A stretch of 64,000 nucleotides of DNA from Warburgia ugandensis (GCA_035236585.1 CP141132.1:64577880-64641879), one strand, 5' to 3'; shown: positions 24,119-36,800, numbered from the stretch's first letter. A program made the numbers and translations. The notes: a model not told the origin generated them from the letters alone.

Positions 24119-26602
24119 ATGGTTAGAACCAGGATGGAAAGAACAGAAAGTCTGGAGAAAGAGATAGAAGGAGTTAGAGGCGAAATAGGAGACGTGAGGG
24201 AGCAATTGGGGAGATTGCAAACCAATGTAGGTGCATTGGGAGAATACCTAGTCAAAATCAGAGAATGGATCAAGAACAAGGAGGTACCGGGTGAAGGTAC
24301 GAGTAGCCACTGGAACCCAGAGATGGGAGAACCATCGGAAAACCCCAAACGAAGCCCTTTTTCGTCGGGACCCCACTATCACCAAGATTGGCACGGTCGG
24401 AGACTGGATTTACCAGTGTTCGACGGCCAAGAACCATACAGTTGGCTGTGCCGGGCGGAAAGGTACTTCCAGGTAAATGGAATCGCTGACTCTAAGAAGA
24501 TTTTGGCGGCCTCCATCTGCTTAGAAGGTGATGCACTCCACTGGTTCTTGTGGGTAGAGAACCGCACTCCATTCCGATCTTGGGAATCTTTCAGATCTGC
24601 TCTTCTCCAGTGTTTCCGATCATCCCAATCGGAAGACGACTATGAAGCCCTCTTGGGCTTGAAGCAGAGCAGCGTCGTGCACGAGTACCTTCGGTCCTTC
24701 GAACTGCTCTCCGGCCACTTGGGAAATCTTTCCGACAAGGTGATGAGAGGAGCCTTCTTGAATGGGCTCCGGGAGGATATTAGGGCGAAGATAAAAATCT
24801 TTAGGCCCGCAACCCTGTCGGGAATGATGGAGCTGGCCCACAAGATAGAGGAGAAGAACCGGGTGTTGGGCCAGATATGGGCCTGCCCAGTAAGAAACGA
24901 TGGTGGGCCAAGAATATCGGGGCCCTTCCAGGCCCACTCCAAGAATGCGTCGACCGAAGGGGGTTCTCAAGGGCATTTTCGTAGTTGGCCCATCGTCTTC
25001 CCCAACTCGGATTGAGCCAGGGTTTCTTGGCCGAAAACTGATCGGGAAAGGCCGTCCATTGATCAAACCCTCGGAAAAAGGGGAAATCTTAGGAGGCTCA
25101 CCGAATCTGGGCTGCAGCACCGAAGATCACAAGGGTTATGCTACCGCTGTGACGAAAAATATCAACCGGGACACAGGTGTAAAAACCGTCTATTGCAAGT
25201 GCTCCTACTTGCAGGGGACAATGAAGATGAGATGGAGAACTGCTCTTTTCCTCCAGCAGAGGTGGAAAAACCCGAAGAAGGAGAAAACAACGAGTTGGAA
25301 CTATCGTTAAACTCGATCTTGGGGTTTACATCTGGTAGGACGATGAAATTAAAGGGTTCGGTTGAGGATAAAGAAGTGATAGTGTTGATCGACAGTGGGG
25401 CTTCCCGCAACTTCGTCTCTACCCAGCTAGTCAAAGATCTGGGGCTAGCAGTGGATAGATTGCGCCGATTTGGAGTGCAAGTGGGAGATGGCCACTGCAT
25501 CCAAGGCGAAGGTGGCTGTAGAGAGGTACGATTACAGATACCAGGGGTAATGGTGATACAAGATTTTCATCTTTTTGATCTAGGGGGAGCAGATATAGTG
25601 TTGGGGATCAAATGGCTGGGATCTTTGGGAGATATCTCTGCCAATTTCCATGATCTAACCATGCGCTTCAAAATAGATGATCGGCAGATCATCTTGAATG
25701 GGGACCCAACTCTTTCTTGTTCATTAGCATCTTTCAAATCGATTCTTCGAGTCATGCCGAGGGCAGAATTTGGGTGTATGATTGAATATAAAGGCATGGA
25801 AGTGAGTAAACGCCAGCCCCAAGAGGATGACAGAGCAATCACCGACTCTATCTTACAGCAGTTTCTACATGTGTTTGATCAGCCTCTGGGACTGCCAGTG
25901 GTACGTTCTCATGACCATGCCATTAGGCTGGTCGAAGGAACTTAGCCCCCTCATAGTAGGCCATATCGATATCCGCATGTGCAGAAAGATGAAATTGAGA
26001 AAATTATCAAGGAAATGTTGAATTCAGGCATCATTCGACCCAGCAAGAGCCCTTTTTCGAGTCCTGTGCTTTTGGTCAAGAAGAAAGATGGAAGTTGGAG
26101 GTTTTGTGTGGACTATAGGGCTTTCAATAAAGTGACAGTGCCTGACAAATTTCCGTTTCCAACCATAGATGAATTGATGGATGAATTGGGTGGTGCTACC
26201 ATTTTTTCAAAGCTGGATTTAAAATCAGGCTACTATCAGATTCGAATCAAAGACGAAGACATAGCAAAAATTGCCTTTCGAACTCATGAAGGGCACTATG
26301 AATTTTTGGTTATGCCTTTTGGGCTAACCAATGCACCAGCTACTTTTCAGGCATTGATGAACGAGGTATTTCGTCCCCATCTCCGCAAATTTGTGTTGGT
26401 TTTCTTTGATGATATTTTGATATATAGCAAAACTCTTTCTCTTCACTTGGAGCATATTGTTATTGTCCTAAAGTTGTTAGAGGAACATAAGCTTATTGCC
26501 AATAGAAAGAAATGTTCCTTTGCACAACTTTCTTTAGAATACTTAGGACATATTATATCTGCCAAAGGGGTCGAAGCTGACGAGTCCAAGATAGCATGTA
26601 TG
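24119..26602 (+). pseudogene. gag-protease-RT part of the Ty3/gypsy polyprotein, broken
   Basis: A single reading frame from ATG 24119 runs through gag (LEGDALHWF and RSWESFRSALLQCF, PF03732 type, about 24440-24850), a CCHC-like knuckle CYRCDEKYQPGHRC (25139-25180), an aspartic protease with VLIDSGASRNFVS (about 25384-25422) and reverse transcriptase. The RT holds [33 protein letters not shown] and the catalytic FFDD (26402-26413). The frame is cut by TGA at 25013-25015 and TAG at 25943-25945, then by a nested element from 26603. ATG 24119 was preferred because the frame before it runs back into the LTR without another ATG. Virus-like particle proteins and cDNA synthesis would be its role; this copy cannot supply them. 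Confidence 0.93.
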
Positions 26603-28336
26603 TGTTGATTGTTTTACCGCAAGTGCACGGGCTATTGTAGGGTAGCTTATGCAAGTACGGGTCGATCCCACGAGGACTTGATTTAAAATGGAGTTTTCAA
26701 TAAAATCTAATTATTTAAAATTAAAAATAAATCACTCGCAATTACTGGAATTATTAAAATGAGAATCAATGTTCAGATCTAATAAACTTCTCAAAAGTAC
26801 AAAATTTCTAGTTCTTAAAGAAAACAAACAAAATCAAATAATGAGAAAAAACTACTTCCCTAGATCAATTTTAATCAAAATCTTCACTTCTGGTCTTCTA
26901 AAAGTTGATCCTCCTTTACAGATATCTTCAACCCATTCTTGATTAGTGATCCACCGGTCGGATTTGACAGATTCTTCAAAATGGTCAAGATCTGGGCTAA
27001 ATTGTGATTTCAAGATTTGGACGGCTCAAATTGATTTCTGGATTTCATATCTAAGATCAGAAGCGTTGGTTATGTCTAGGGATGTCCTAAGAATGAACCT
27101 GTAAAATTAATTTGAATTCCGTTAAGAAACAAAGGAGAAATCGAGGATTTTGTTTTGATTAAGGCTAAACCGTTAAGAGGTTAGGCCTTGATTGATCTGT
27201 CTCAGATTGGATAGTTCCTGGATAAGCAATATGCAGATAAAACAAAACCGGAATAAAGCAGGACACAGATGGAATTAACAGGAAAGAACAGATTTGTAAT
27301 TTCTGTTAAAGAGAGAGGGCAAAATAGGAATTTTTCTTGAATTTTTGTTTTAAATGAAAACCAGCAAAAACTCGACGATGGAGACGAAGACAGAGGGGGA
27401 AGAAGATGCAGGGAAGGAGGGGATGGGGAGAGGAGAGGAGAGAAATTAGGGGAAAACCCAAGTTTTCTCCTATGGCAAAGGGAGAGACGATGGAGAACAA
27501 GAGGGAGGAGGAAGAAAGGAGGGAGAGAGGGGAAGTGGGCTGACCGGTGCTGCTAGGCGGTGCCGGTGATGGAGAGATCGAAGATCATTGGGTTGAGTAG
27601 TGCGGTGCCAGCTTGTCTGATGGTGATGGGGCAGTGGATCAGGGAGTAATGTTGGCTTCTCCTGGCAGCTCCAGTGGTGGGTTGCGACTGGTGTTAGGCA
27701 GCTAGAGATGGAGAGAGGGTTGCGGGTGATTTGGGCGGTGAAGATGAAGTAGATATGGGGAGGAGAAAGTGGACAACTCCGGTGCGGACAGTGATGCCGA
27801 CCAACGTAGTGACATAGAGGTTCAGGTGGTGGTGTTAACGAGAGAAAAAGGGAGTTGAGGAGGAGGAAGAAAGGAGCTGATGATAAGATGGTGCGTGTTG
27901 GGTTGGTGCGAGGAAATGGAGAACAAAGGGAGAAACGGGGGGTGACTAAGGCATGGCAGAGGAGGAGAGGTGTTGGGACGACACAGAGAGACGGGAAGAA
28001 GAAGGAGAGTGAGTGGGGGAGGAGTGCACAAGCTGAAATCTATTGTTACCAGATGAATCGAGAACGGATGAGAAATGAGAATGAGATAAAGAAAGAAGAA
28101 GAAAGAACGATATGAACAGAAGAAGAGAGGCTACCAGCGATGAGAGAGGCTTGACACAAGAAGAAATACGATGAAAACAGATGAAGAAACAACTAAAAGA
28201 ACAAGAAGAAAAACCGATGAACGGAAAAGCAAAGCAAAGAAAAAACAATAATCTGATAAAGAGAAACTGGAAAACAAAAACAAGGCGAAAGGGGGATGGA
28301 CTTCTTCCCTCCGATTCCAGCCCAAAGGGAGATTTT

Positions 28337-28396
<60 letters not shown>

Positions 28397-29034
28397 GTCT
28401 GGTTGGGAAAGAAGAGGAAGATGGGAAGAGAGAAAGAGAGGAGAAAAATACGTTGAGAAGGGAGAGGGAGTAGAAGGTGGCAAGAAGAGAATGGAGAGAG
28501 TTCGGTTTTGTGCGTTGGTGGTGAAGGTAATAAGGAAAGTGTTACGTGAGAATGAGGAAGGGAAAAAGAAAAAGGAAAGAAGGAAAAAGAAAGAAAAAGG
28601 AAAGAAGGAAAAAGGAAAAGGAAAGAAAGAAAAAGAGAAAAAAAAGAAAAGGAAAGAAAGAAGTGGGGGAAGGAGTTGCCCTTTGCATGTTCTTTCCATT
28701 TTGTCTATGATTTCTATTCCATCCATCTCCATGGGTGATCTGGTCCATCCATTGCCCTTTAAGAGGATCTGCACCGTTATCTTTTAATCACAGCCGTCCG
28801 TGCGTCCTTTGGTTGATCTGCAAAAGAATAGACTAAATTAGACTCATCTGAACCGTACATTAGTCATCTAATGAGCTCTAATGATTATCCGACCGTTGAT
28901 TTTGAAAAATTAAGATTTGGATGGTCCATTGGATTTAAATTCAAAATCAAGCTAAGTTTTGTAAAATTGAACGGTTAGATGATCTAATTGAACGCTAAAT
29001 TAGGGGAATTTTGACCAAAATTAAACACTTAACA
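26603..29034 (-). mobile_element. Solo-LTR-like element, copy C (2432 bp), nested in pol
   Basis: The insertion starts TGTTGATTGTTTTACCGC and ends AAATTAAACACTTAACA. It is flanked by a perfect 5-bp duplication GTATG at 26598-26602 and 29035-29039. Its ends and internal blocks (GTGCACGGGCTATTG, GGGTCGATCCCACGAGGAC) are the reverse complement of those in A and B. The purine-rich centre holds a GA microsatellite. There is no gag or pol of its own. Insert plus duplication (2437 bp) accounts exactly for the shift between the frames on either side, so it is a clean insertion. Confidence 0.88.
28338..28394 (+). repeat. GA microsatellite
   Basis: An uninterrupted run of about 28 GA units inside copy C. 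It creates the Arg/Glu and Leu/Ser frames seen across it, which are not genes. Confidence 0.95.
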
Positions 29035-29036
29035 GT

Positions 29037-31200
29037 ATGTTATCATGGCCCAACCCAAAAGACACCAAGGCACTGCGTGGATTCTTGGGTCTCACAGGAT
29101 ATTATAGAAGGTTTGTCAGAAACTATGGAATCATTGCTGCTCCATTAACTAGATTACTCAAGAAAGATGGCTTCAGTTGGACTAGAGAAAGTCGGGAGGC
29201 ATTTGAAACATTGAAAAAAGCCATGACAGAGGTTCCGGTATTAGCCATACCTGATTTTTCAAAAACCTTTATGCTAGAAACGGATGCATCAGGAAAAGGG
29301 ATTGGTGCTGTCCTCATACAAGAGGGTAGACCAATTGCTTTCTTCAGCCAATCTCTCTCTCTCCAATCACAATCCAAATCAGTTTATGAAAGAGAATTGA
29401 TGGCTATAGTGCTGGCAGTGCAGAGATGGAGACACTACCTCATGGGCAGAAAATTCATCATTCATACGGACCAGAAAAGTTTAAAGTTCTTCATGGATCA
29501 ATAGTTATTATACGAAGAACAGCAGAAGTGGCTGACTAACCTCATTGGCTATGATTTTATCATTCAATATAAGCAAGGATCAGAAAACCGAGTAGCGGAT
29601 GCATTATCCAGGAAGCAGGAGTATACCACCCTCAACAATGCAAATAGCAAAACAAAGGAGGCAGAAACGACCAATGGTGGATCATAGCTTAATAAAGAGG
29701 ACGACATATTATTACAGCATCTTGCCCTATCCATTGTTCGATGTGATGATTTGGATTCTTTAGCTGCTGAAGTACAAAATGATCCTCACATTCGTCATAT
29801 TACTTAGGATATATTGGCAGATCCAGACAGCCAACCAGGGTATACATACAAAAGAGGCCTTTTACTATTTCAAGGGAAGCTGGTAATCCCAAGATCTTCA
29901 TCTCGCATTCCGACCTTCCTACAAGAATTCCATTCCACTCCAGCAGGAGAGCATTCAGGGATTACATGTGCTTATAAACGCGTATCCCACGTACTTCATT
30001 GGGAAGGAATGCGACAAGATATTCAAAATTTCGTATCCAATTGTGATGTCTGTCAAAGAAACAAATATATGGCTACTAAACCAGCAGGTCCTCTTCGGCC
30101 TCTTCCCATTCCCCAGGAAGTTTGGAGTGACCTATCTATGGATTTCATTAGTGGGTTACCTAGAGCCCATGGTTATGACACGGTGTTAGTAGTTGTTGAT
30201 CGCTTATCTAAGTACAGCCATTTCATTCTACTCAGTCATCCCTATACAGCCAAAGAGGTAGCCAACCTCTTCAACAAGGAAGTGGTTCGACTACACGGTT
30301 ATCCTAAGTCCATTGTATCTGACAGAGATAGAGTTTTTATCAGCCAATTCTGGACTGAGCTGTTTAAATAGGTAGGCACTGCCCTCAAGATGAGTTCTTC
30401 AAATCATCCGCAAATGGATGGACAGACAGAAGTGGTAAATAGATGCTTGGAGACCTATTTACGATGTTTTAGTGGTAACAAACCAAAGTCCTGGCCAAAA
30501 TGGATCTGTTGGGCAGAATATTGGTACAATACCACTTACCAACAGTCAGTAGGAATGACTCCATTCCAGGCTCTATATGGAAGAGAACCACCCAAGTTGC
30601 TGACTTTTATAGGGGGAGAGTCATTGGTGGAGGAGGTTAATCAACAAATGGCTAACCGTGATTCTATTCTAAGTGAACTCAAGAACAATCTAGAGGCAGC
30701 TCAATTGAAGATGAAAAGACAGGTGGATATACATAGACGTCCTCTCCATTTCCAACCAGGAGACTGTCTATTTGAAGTTCCAACCTTATCGTTTCAAATC
30801 CCTATCAGAAAAGTCCAATGAGAAACTACGACCCTGTTATTATGGTCCTTATGTTGTCCTAGAAAAGATTGGACAAGTAGCTTATAAATTAGAGCTCCCA
30901 CCATAGTCGAAAATCCATCCTGTTTTTCATGTATCCCAACTTAAACCAGCCAGTGAACCCACTATAAAGCCGCAACCCATACCACAGACCTTAATTGACG
31001 AGTTGGAAGTGAATGCATACCCCGCAGATGTCAAAGAGATTAGGCAGGCTACTAATGGACAATACGAAGTACCGATTCAGTGGGAAAATTGTCCAAACCA
31101 TGATAGAACATGGGAGCCACTGGAGGACTTTCTCAAGCAATTCCCTGACTTCCACCTTGAGGACAAGGTGCATCTGATAGGGGGGGTATTGTTACATTAA
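29037..31200 (+). pseudogene. RNase H-integrase-chromodomain part of the polyprotein, broken
   Basis: After the nested element the frame continues with the RT thumb ([13 protein letters not shown]) and RNase H ([22 protein letters not shown]). Integrase follows, with a zinc-binding segment ending CDVCQRNK and the D-D-E core in DLSMDF, SDRDRVF and GQTEVVN. The tail VPIQWENCPNHDRTWEP with FPDFHLEDKV is chromodomain-like. TAG stops lie at 29502, 29685, 29805, 30369 and 30904. A net frame change near 30766, best explained by loss of two bases, precedes the last stop. The final stop codon (31198-31200) lies inside the 3' LTR, so the frame also encodes the purine tract. Confidence 0.93.
31180..31186 (+). 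other. Polypurine tract
   Basis: Seven Gs three bases before the 3' LTR, the usual plus-strand primer position in Ty3/gypsy elements. Confidence 0.85.
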
Positions 31201-31561
31201 CAGAACCTAAAGAAAAGAGATTTGGCAGTTATTACACAAGAAGAAGTAAAGAACAAAAATAAACAACAAACAGTTATATTGGTTTACCAGCTGGAGAGAC
31301 AGTTACTCTGTTGGTGAAATCAAAAGGTTGTTACGAATGGAAGGAGGGGGGGCATAAGAAGTGAGGGAGAACAGAAAGAGAGGGGGGAAGGTTTTGAACT
31401 CAGGAATTGGAGGTTCTAGCTCCTCGAAAGCTAGAGATTTGTAATAGTAGAACTTTGTATACAGAGCAGAACCAAGATAGTTCTGCATTCTGTTTCAGAT
31501 TGTAATTGAACTCTGTATCACAACCTTGTTGAAATTGAATTTTTGATTGAAGCGTCTATCA
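31190..31561 (+). repeat. 3' LTR of the Ty3/gypsy element (372 bp)
   Basis: Starts TGTTACATTAACAG and ends GCGTCTATCA, followed by the GAACT target duplication. Nearly identical to the 5' LTR. Confidence 0.95.
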
Positions 31562-31566
31562 GAACT

Positions 31567-33890
31567 CAACCTTTTTTTGCTATCATTGCATGAAAAAGTG
31601 TTTCTTTTTGCTGAGTTCAGACTCCCTGGTTTCACGTGCCTAGTTTGGAGCAAAGTGATTCTTTTTGCTGAGTCTTAGATTATGGAAGTCTATGAATCTT
31701 ACCACTGTCGAATGATTCATAGAATAACTGAGAAGGCTTACCAGTTTTATCCACTGAGAAACGTAGGTAATATTACTGTCATATTTGTGAGGTGTTATCT
31801 ATACATGGTATTTTATCTATATTTGGATTTGAATAAGTCCTGGGGGCACATTTATCGGGCAACGGTTCAGACAGTTAGAATTACCTGATAGGTGCATCTT
31901 GTGGTCTACAGCTCATCCAGAGGTGGGCTTTCTCCACTGGTTCAATCACTGGTGGAGATCAGGCAGAGCTAAAATCTGGAGAAATCTCATGGGAGACTAA
32001 TTTTGCCCATTTAATGTTTGCTCCCTCCATATGTATGGATAATCTCAGACAATTGGTCTGAATCCTGCTAACATGATCAATATGATTAGTTTTAATGCGA
32101 CAAGTATGTTGAAGTCCTGCACTATTCATTTTCACTAGAGGGAAAGTTGGTTCTTTTATATGATAAAATGCCTTGCCTTAGCATGAAGGCATGCCTAAGC
32201 TGAGCATCAATCTTATGCTTGTCTTTGCTACTTGTCCTGGCTCTAATTAGTATGGTGTTGGTGGATTAGGTACTTGAAGGCTTGTTGACCTCTGCCTCAC
32301 CGCAGCTTTTAGTATCAGAGAAGGGAGACGGTTTGGGACTACTGGCCTTTCTAAACTCTAAGATGTTCCACAAGCGAGCCCTCTTTGGCCAACATTTCTG
32401 ATATTTCCGTGCACTTTCTCAAAAGCTAGTGTTAGGATAAATTTGTACGTCTCATTGTATTGTAATCAAACAACATTAATCGGTATGGAGCACCACAGTA
32501 ATAAAATCATTCATAACATGCACTCAGAGGCAACTAGTGGTGATTACTGGGGTTAGTATGCTTCAGTATGTAATAGCAGTAATTGAATATTAGTAACTAG
32601 GAGATAATACGTACCTTCCCTTGTTTAATACTGGTTCTCTCCACTTCTTTTAAATTTCTCTAAATGGCTCATGGATGTTGTGTCTGTCTCTCTGAAAGGT
32701 GTGTGTAGTCCCAGTAGGCATACATGCTCTTGATCATGAGAAGAAGTCCACACTATTCTTTTTTCTTACACGATGAATCTTTTTGTAGATCTAAGCCTTA
32801 TGTCATGTTTTCCATTTCAAAAATAGGTAACCCATAAGAAATCAATGCACTTGAATGATCCTAACTACTCATTTTGGTCCATCAAAAACTTAATAAAAAT
32901 GAATTTTACTATTTCCTGCTCGTGAAATCATAAGCTAAAAGCATATGAATATGACATTTGATCTCTAACTTATATAAGATACTTAAATGCGATGAACGGT
33001 TTGGACCCATTTATTCTTGTCTTTGCTGCTAATCTTGGCTCCAACTAGTACAGGCTTGATGGATCAGGTACTTGATGCTCATTGGCCGCTGGCTCACTGC
33101 AACTTTTGTATCACTGGGGAGACAGTTTGGTAATGATTCCCCTTATAATCTCGAAGATGTTCACAACTCCAGAAGCGAACTTGCTTCTGAAAATTTGGTA
33201 TTCGTTAGTTATTTTTATGGATTTCTCATATTAGCGTTCTTAGTTTTTGTTACAACATAATGGCATCTTTTTCCTTTTCAAGATTTGAGTTGAATGTGGC
33301 TAATCCGATGTTCTTTTGGCACTTGTTTATATCCATTAAAAATAGAAATCGGAATATAAGAGAAATGATCAAATTTGATTGGACAGATCAAGTCAATTGA
33401 TCATGTATGTACTAAATCTGGTCGAATTTTTTGGGTTTGTAGGACGTCCTGACTGATTGGCAGCCAAGTTTGGACCATTCCTTTTCAACTGGCATCAGAT
33501 TGGCAGTTGAGCATTCTGGGTAAAAGAATTGAGCTGCTTTTTCTAGCTCTATGCATTTAACAAATTCAAAGTGGATTCCACCACGGAAATGCTCTGTTTC
33601 CTGAAGCCCCATCCTATGTCAGGCTGCAGGCTGCTCTCAGAATTCAATGCCACATGCAACTTTATCTACAGAGATAGATCATCCCCTGGCTAAATTAGAG
33701 GTAATTTGGCTACACTGACAGAAATACTACGATACTGACTGCCTCTTTTAACATTCATTTCTACAGTTTGAGTATCAAAGGCTTATAATAATCAAGGGTG
33801 GAGAGCTTTTGTAGCATAGATTAGTGCCAGGAGCATGAGTATGCATAAATCATGCCTCATTTATCCTCATTACATGGACATTTGGTTCTT
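31567..33890. other. Spacer left of the first ERD7-type gene
   Basis: No gene seen. Two diverged direct copies of about 160 bp occur near 32225-32385 and 33022-33180. Both contain GGTACTTGA, a CTCACTGCA-like or CTCACCGCA block, and AAGATGTTC. They are spaced about 800 bp apart. The 3' untranslated part of the minus-strand gene to the right also falls here. Confidence 0.4.
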
Positions 33891-36800
33891 TCACTTAATA
33901 AGCTCGTCCCTTTGTGCTTCTACTGCATTCTGTACCACCCTAGAATGGATTGCTGATTTGGGATTCATGGCTTGCCTCATCTTGGCAATGTTCCAAGCTG
34001 TTTGGGCAGCATGCCCGGCTGTGCTTAACAGGTCGTCAGTCATCTCCCCTGCCTTTTCTCCATATCTGTTGGTAGGCATAGAAATGTTACGAGATTTCAC
34101 ATCTTTAAATTCAATAAGATCAGAGGTTGACAGCATTATGTGATAGTAGTTGTATGCCCATTGTGAGATGTGTGATCCTTTCATTCATTATAGGCACTCT
34201 CTGTTATGAATTCCTCTAGGCTCTAAGTAGGCGATGATTGTATACCTTGTGGTGACCGCTCCTGTTACTGCCTTAGAGGTGGCCGAAAAAGCTTCCTTTT
34301 CTGCAGCTTCGGCTGCATCCAGTACCCTGTCTGCAATTACATGAGCAAAATCAGCTCATTTTGGATCTCTTTGGCATATGAATGACAATCTGCCAATTGA
34401 ATTATTCATGCGTGGTATGCAGCCTTAAAGGGCAGCTCTGGGCACGAAGTTCCCCTTATGCGCGGTTCAGAATGGGCGAAAGAGTCTATCGTACGCAGCC
34501 TTACCTTGTATTTTTGCAAGAGGCTGTTTCCACGCCTCAAACCCGTGACCTCAAAGGTCACACAACAACAACAACTCTACTTTTGCGCCAAAGTTCCCCT
34601 TTCTTGCTATGCAACCTAGGACAGAAAATTATTTGAGAACAAATAGCCCAAGGTAATAGGGGGACTTAAACCATGTTCTATGTACGCTTTCTCATTCTAG
34701 TGTCAAACAGCCCTGTTTCTGCTTTTCATAATTAAAATGCTATAAACTAAAACAGGCTCTGGGGCCTAATCTGTGTTATGTTAATGCAATAAACTGGTAA
34801 GTTTACTTACCGAGTGCATCCAAAGAAGCCAAGAGGACTTGGCTCGGGCCTATGGCTAGAAATGCCTTGACCGATGGTGATCGAACCAGGGTTCGCACCA
34901 TGGATCCAGTGGCAAACACAACTCCATTGAGCAAATTTTTGCTCATATTTTCTGTAATTTCTGATAGCATCTTCACGCTGTATATAAGAACACAAATCTA
35001 GATTAAGACCCAATAAGCAATCACCGTATAATTTCTCCCAAAATTAAGTTGTTAATGAACCATAACATTAGTCTTGATTTGGCTTTTTACCGTTTGATGC
35101 TGTTCTTCACGCCTTGATTCTTTTTCTTCCCTTCGTGGCTTGTCCTGCCCTTGATCTTGCCTGAAGACTGGCCCACCTTGTTATAAGCGAAGCGAGATCG
35201 AATCATCTCTCCTCCACATTGAACCTGCTTCCATTGTAGTTGTCCGTACTAAGTTTTCAGTTTTCTTGAACATATAATGAAATTTGATAGAAGATGCTAA
35301 AATGCAACCGGTGATGAAACTTTAATAAAGCAGAAAGTGCCATTGTTTAAACAAGCGAATGTGGATGCAATTTCCTTAGCAACACTTGCGTCCTGCGCGC
35401 ATCACACGCAGTTGTCATGGTGGGCCCCACATTTGGTTGATCAGGAGCGTTCATCTGATTTTTCTAAGTCCAGATATCTTCAACGATAAACATCACCAAT
35501 ATTAGATGACTCTGATATCCAAAATAACAACTTTCAACTTGTTAATTTTGAATCGTTCTTTGAATAGTGTTGTGACAGTCCATGTTGCATGAATAAAGCA
35601 CAGTTTTCAGATTCATTCAATCACCACTGTTATATGATCATTCGTCATCCACAATAAGAGAAATTAGATGAGCGGTTCTGATCAAATCAATGTAGGGTCC
35701 ACCATGATCAAGTATGTGTAAATGCGCGCGGGACTCAAGTATTCCTCTTATTTCCGTACACCTAGAAATTCTCTCTGCAGATCTCAGCCTTTTCTTGTTT
35801 CTTTACAGAGATGGCATGGGATCAGTCATTATATTCTCCAAAGGAGATACTCTTATCTTCAAGTGAGAATCTGAGCAGGAAAGAGACTTTCTGAAGGGGG
35901 ATGTTTTAGTTTTAACCTTACTTCTCAAAGGTAAAGCATAAGATTCGAGGAATTGTGCAAAGAAAGTAAGTGGACGGAAAGTATGATCCTTGTGGATATA
36001 AGCAATGTAGCAATCTATCTCATCAAAGGGAATCTTGGTACAATGGCAAAGTTGTTATCGTATGACCTTGAAGTTACATTTCTTTTAAAAATGCAAGGTA
36101 AAATTGTGTACTATATACCCTTTATGGTCTGCCTCTTCTCGGGATTTGGATACAGGAAAACTTTGCACACCGAGCTGCCCTTTAGTGATATATTCTATCA
36201 AAAACATAATCCAATGACATTAGTGTATCTGTACTTACGTCCTTTACCTATTCGGTAGGTCACATGATCCAGGCAGTCAGCTCCCCCTCAACAGCATTAC
36301 CATAGATTTTAAGCTCAGTAGTTGTCATCTTGATTTATATCATGATTGATCAACGGACGGGATCTACCTAGCTAGTGGGCATTATTGTATCACGTGGTGG
36401 ACTCCATTGCCTTATTGTCGATCAGGGTTAATCGGTTTTCCGGTGCATAAATTCATGTTGGTCATGTATAAACTTGTTTATGTACAATTGCAAAGTTTTA
36501 GCTCACCCATGATCATGTTAATGCTCTCCGAATAACAATTTTATCAATGAAATGAACAGAAACACCCAACCTGCTTGGTGTAAGCGTTGCTAACTTTGAA
36601 GATACCCTTGATGATCTGACCTGTACCTCCAGCAATCGCCCTTGCAAGAACCCCATTATAATCATCAATGTTTGGAGCAAAGTCCTTCCAGCATAATCCA
36701 CTGGAACCCAAAGAAGAAGGGCAAGAAGTAGAACTCAAAGGAACAGAAAAGCATGAATTTTGCATCAGGAAAGAGTCGAAAGAAGCCAAGTTAGTGTTGG

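Larger units (their letters stand above)
23720..31561 (+). mobile_element. Ty3/gypsy (chromovirus-like) LTR retrotransposon, full-length, defective
   Basis: A complete element of 7842 bp including a nested 2.4-kb insertion. Direct LTRs of 370 and 372 bp both begin TGTTACAT and end CTATCA. A perfect 5-bp target duplication GAACT lies at 23715-23719 and 31562-31566. A primer site for initiator tRNA-Met follows the 5' LTR and a G-run purine tract precedes the 3' LTR. The order gag, zinc knuckle, protease, RT, RNase H, integrase and a chromodomain-like tail is that of plant Ty3/gypsy elements. Seven in-frame stops, one frameshift and the nested element abolish its function. Confidence 0.96.

Noticed and set aside
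24025..25120. Minus-strand frames of 107 and 166 codons opposite gag
   Set aside because: Shadows of the gag coding frame on the other strand; no independent evidence.
27822..28787. Frames up to 193 codons on both strands
   Set aside because: They span the GA-rich core and GA microsatellite of copy C; no domain or splice evidence.
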